Source: Castellaniella defragrans (GTDB lineage: Bacteria; Pseudomonadota; Gammaproteobacteria; Burkholderiales; Burkholderiaceae_B). From it: a DNA stretch of 64,000 bases. Within the stretch, counting starts at the first letter, position 1. Each line of letters opens with the position of its first letter. The stretch is from positions 155,454-219,453 of the forward strand of contig NZ_JACHIB010000004.1 in assembly GCF_014203015.1 (NCBI RefSeq). The letters are read 5' to 3'. The translations under genes were made by a program, and so were the position numbers. The notes beneath the pieces were generated by a model, which ran no database searches, was not told the origin of the DNA, and saw nothing but the letters and a program-made list of their open reading frames with translations. This document shows positions 63,184 to 64,000 of the stretch, piece by piece.

Positions 63184-64000
63184 TCACGTCCAGCCGGCCA
63201 GGTTGTCGGCGATCAGCCCGGCGAAATCGCGCGCCCAGTCCGGCTCGGCGTTCAGGCAGGGAATGTAGCGGAAGGCCCGCCCGCCCGCCGCCAGGAAGGC
63301 CTCGCGGCAGCCCATGTCGATTTCTTCCAGGGTCTCCAGGCAGTCGGCCAGGAACCCCGGGCACATCAGGTCCACCGTGCCGACGCCTTCCCTGCCCCAG
63401 GCCTCCAGCGTGGGCTGGGTGTAGGGCTGCAGCCAGGGCGCCGCCCCGAAGCGGCTCTGGAAGGTCACGTGCAGGCGCGCGCCGTCGGCGCCCAGGCGTT
63501 CGCGCAAGGCCCGCGCGGTTGCCTGGCAGTCGCGGAAATAGGGGTCGCCCTGGCGCACCGACTGCTGGGGCAGGCCGTGGAAGCTGAGCAGCAGCCGGTC
63601 GGGCCTGCCGGCCCGGTCCCAGTGCGCGCGCACCGAGCGGTGCAGCGCGTCCACATAGGCGTCGGACGTGTGGAAACGGTCCAGGAAGCGCAGCGTGGGC
63701 TGGTGGCGCAGCCGCGCCAGGTGCGCGGCCACCGCGTCCACCGCCGTGGCCGTGGTGCTGGCGGCGTACTGCGGATACATCGGCACCGCCAGGATGCGGC
63801 CGCAACCGGCCGCGCGCAGGGCGTCCAGGGCGCCGGCCAGGGCCGGCCGGCCGTAGCGCATGCCCAGTTCGACCCGCACGTCCAGGCCGCGGCCGCGCAG
63901 GGCCGCCGCCACCGCGTCGGCCAGGTCCCGGCTGTGCACCAGCAGGGGCGAGCCCCGTTCGAGCCAGATCTGGGCGTATTTCGGCGCGATGGCGGCCGGC
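63184..64000 (-). CDS. hemH: Ferrochelatase, C-terminal part (gene continues beyond window)
   Basis: About 272 residues in frame to the window edge, lacking the N-terminus. Ferrochelatase inserts ferrous iron into protoporphyrin IX. Recognisable motifs are VPMYPQYAASTTATAVDAV, LLLSFHGLPQQSVRQGDPY with the catalytic His, VTFQSRFGAAPWLQPYTQPTLE and DLMCPGFLADCLETLEEID with the catalytic Glu. The order hemH-grpE-dnaK-dnaJ is usual in Alcaligenaceae. The reading frame continues past the ATG at 63939 with YAQIWLERGSPLLVHSRDL, so the true start is outside. Confidence 0.95.
   Translation of the reverse strand, partial: PAAIAPKYAQIWLERGSPLLVHSRDLADAVAAALRGRGLDVRVELGMRYGRPALAGALDALRAAGCGRILAVPMYPQYAASTTATAVDAVAAHLARLRHQPTLRFLDRFHTSDAYVDALHRSVRAHWDRAGRPDRLLLSFHGLPQQSVRQGDPYFRDCQATARALRERLGADGARLHVTFQSRFGAAPWLQPYTQPTLEAWGREGVGTVDLMCPGFLADCLETLEEIDMGCREAFLAAGGRAFRYIPCLNAEPDWARDFAGLIADNLAGWT

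Overview
The window looks like a chromosomal segment of a high-GC betaproteobacterium, most likely an Alcaligenaceae relative of Bordetella/Achromobacter. Support comes from third-position G/C bias, the gene orders hemH-grpE-dnaK-dnaJ and trxB/ftsK-lolA-rarA, and a large stock of LivK/LivHMGF uptake systems and short-chain dehydrogenases. I see no insertion sequence, phage gene, CRISPR array, tRNA or rRNA.

Layout. 1-1325: end of an ABC substrate-binding protein plus a 4,5-dihydroxyphthalate decarboxylase-like protein. 1322-7746: housekeeping block rarA, lolA, ftsK (minus), divergent from trxB and an Smr-domain gene (plus). 7817-12639: an SMR-type exporter, a fused speD-speE gene with its own promoter and folded leader, a gene-poor stretch (9395-10059) holding an 18-bp repeat array and a candidate structured RNA, then a GAF-GAF-GGDEF-EAL protein. 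12855-19246: an NCS2 nucleobase permease, then a stress/periplasmic-oxidation cluster (hemerythrin, DUF4142, three-subunit GMC dehydrogenase with triheme cytochrome c) with two near-identical sigma-54 promoters. 19467-25870: a small unknown gene, icd, DUF1841, two mini-cytochromes c, and MoxR / GNAT / VWA (CoxE-like) genes.

25928-53620 is a large accessory catabolic island. On the minus strand a LivK-H-M-G-F transporter is followed by an SDR and a complete 2-oxoacid dehydrogenase complex (fused E1, E2, E3). Next come an MDR oxidoreductase, an SDR, a shikimate-dehydrogenase-like protein, a GMC oxidoreductase, another SDR, a 3-hydroxyacyl-CoA-type dehydrogenase and a BKACE (DUF849) enzyme. An SDR-GntR pair is divergent from this operon. 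A second Liv system (with a LivM-LivG fusion), a LacI-type regulator and an omega-aminotransferase follow. Operators tie it together: GntR/FadR-type sites sit between the first transporter operon and the SDR-GntR pair. An identical LacI-type palindrome occurs both upstream of the second transporter and, 18 kb away, between lpdA and the MDR gene. I infer two regulators jointly controlling one pathway of unknown substrate that ends in CoA-dependent beta-keto acid cleavage.

53890-64000: a periplasmic M16 peptidase, the pobR/pobA pair for 4-hydroxybenzoate hydroxylation, and the heat-shock operon dnaJ, dnaK, grpE with clear sigma-32 promoters, ending in a truncated hemH.

A recurring oddity is short degenerate tandem repeats (10-24 bp, mostly multiples of three) at or just before start codons and in intergenic gaps. 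All calls come from reading the sequence; no database search was possible.
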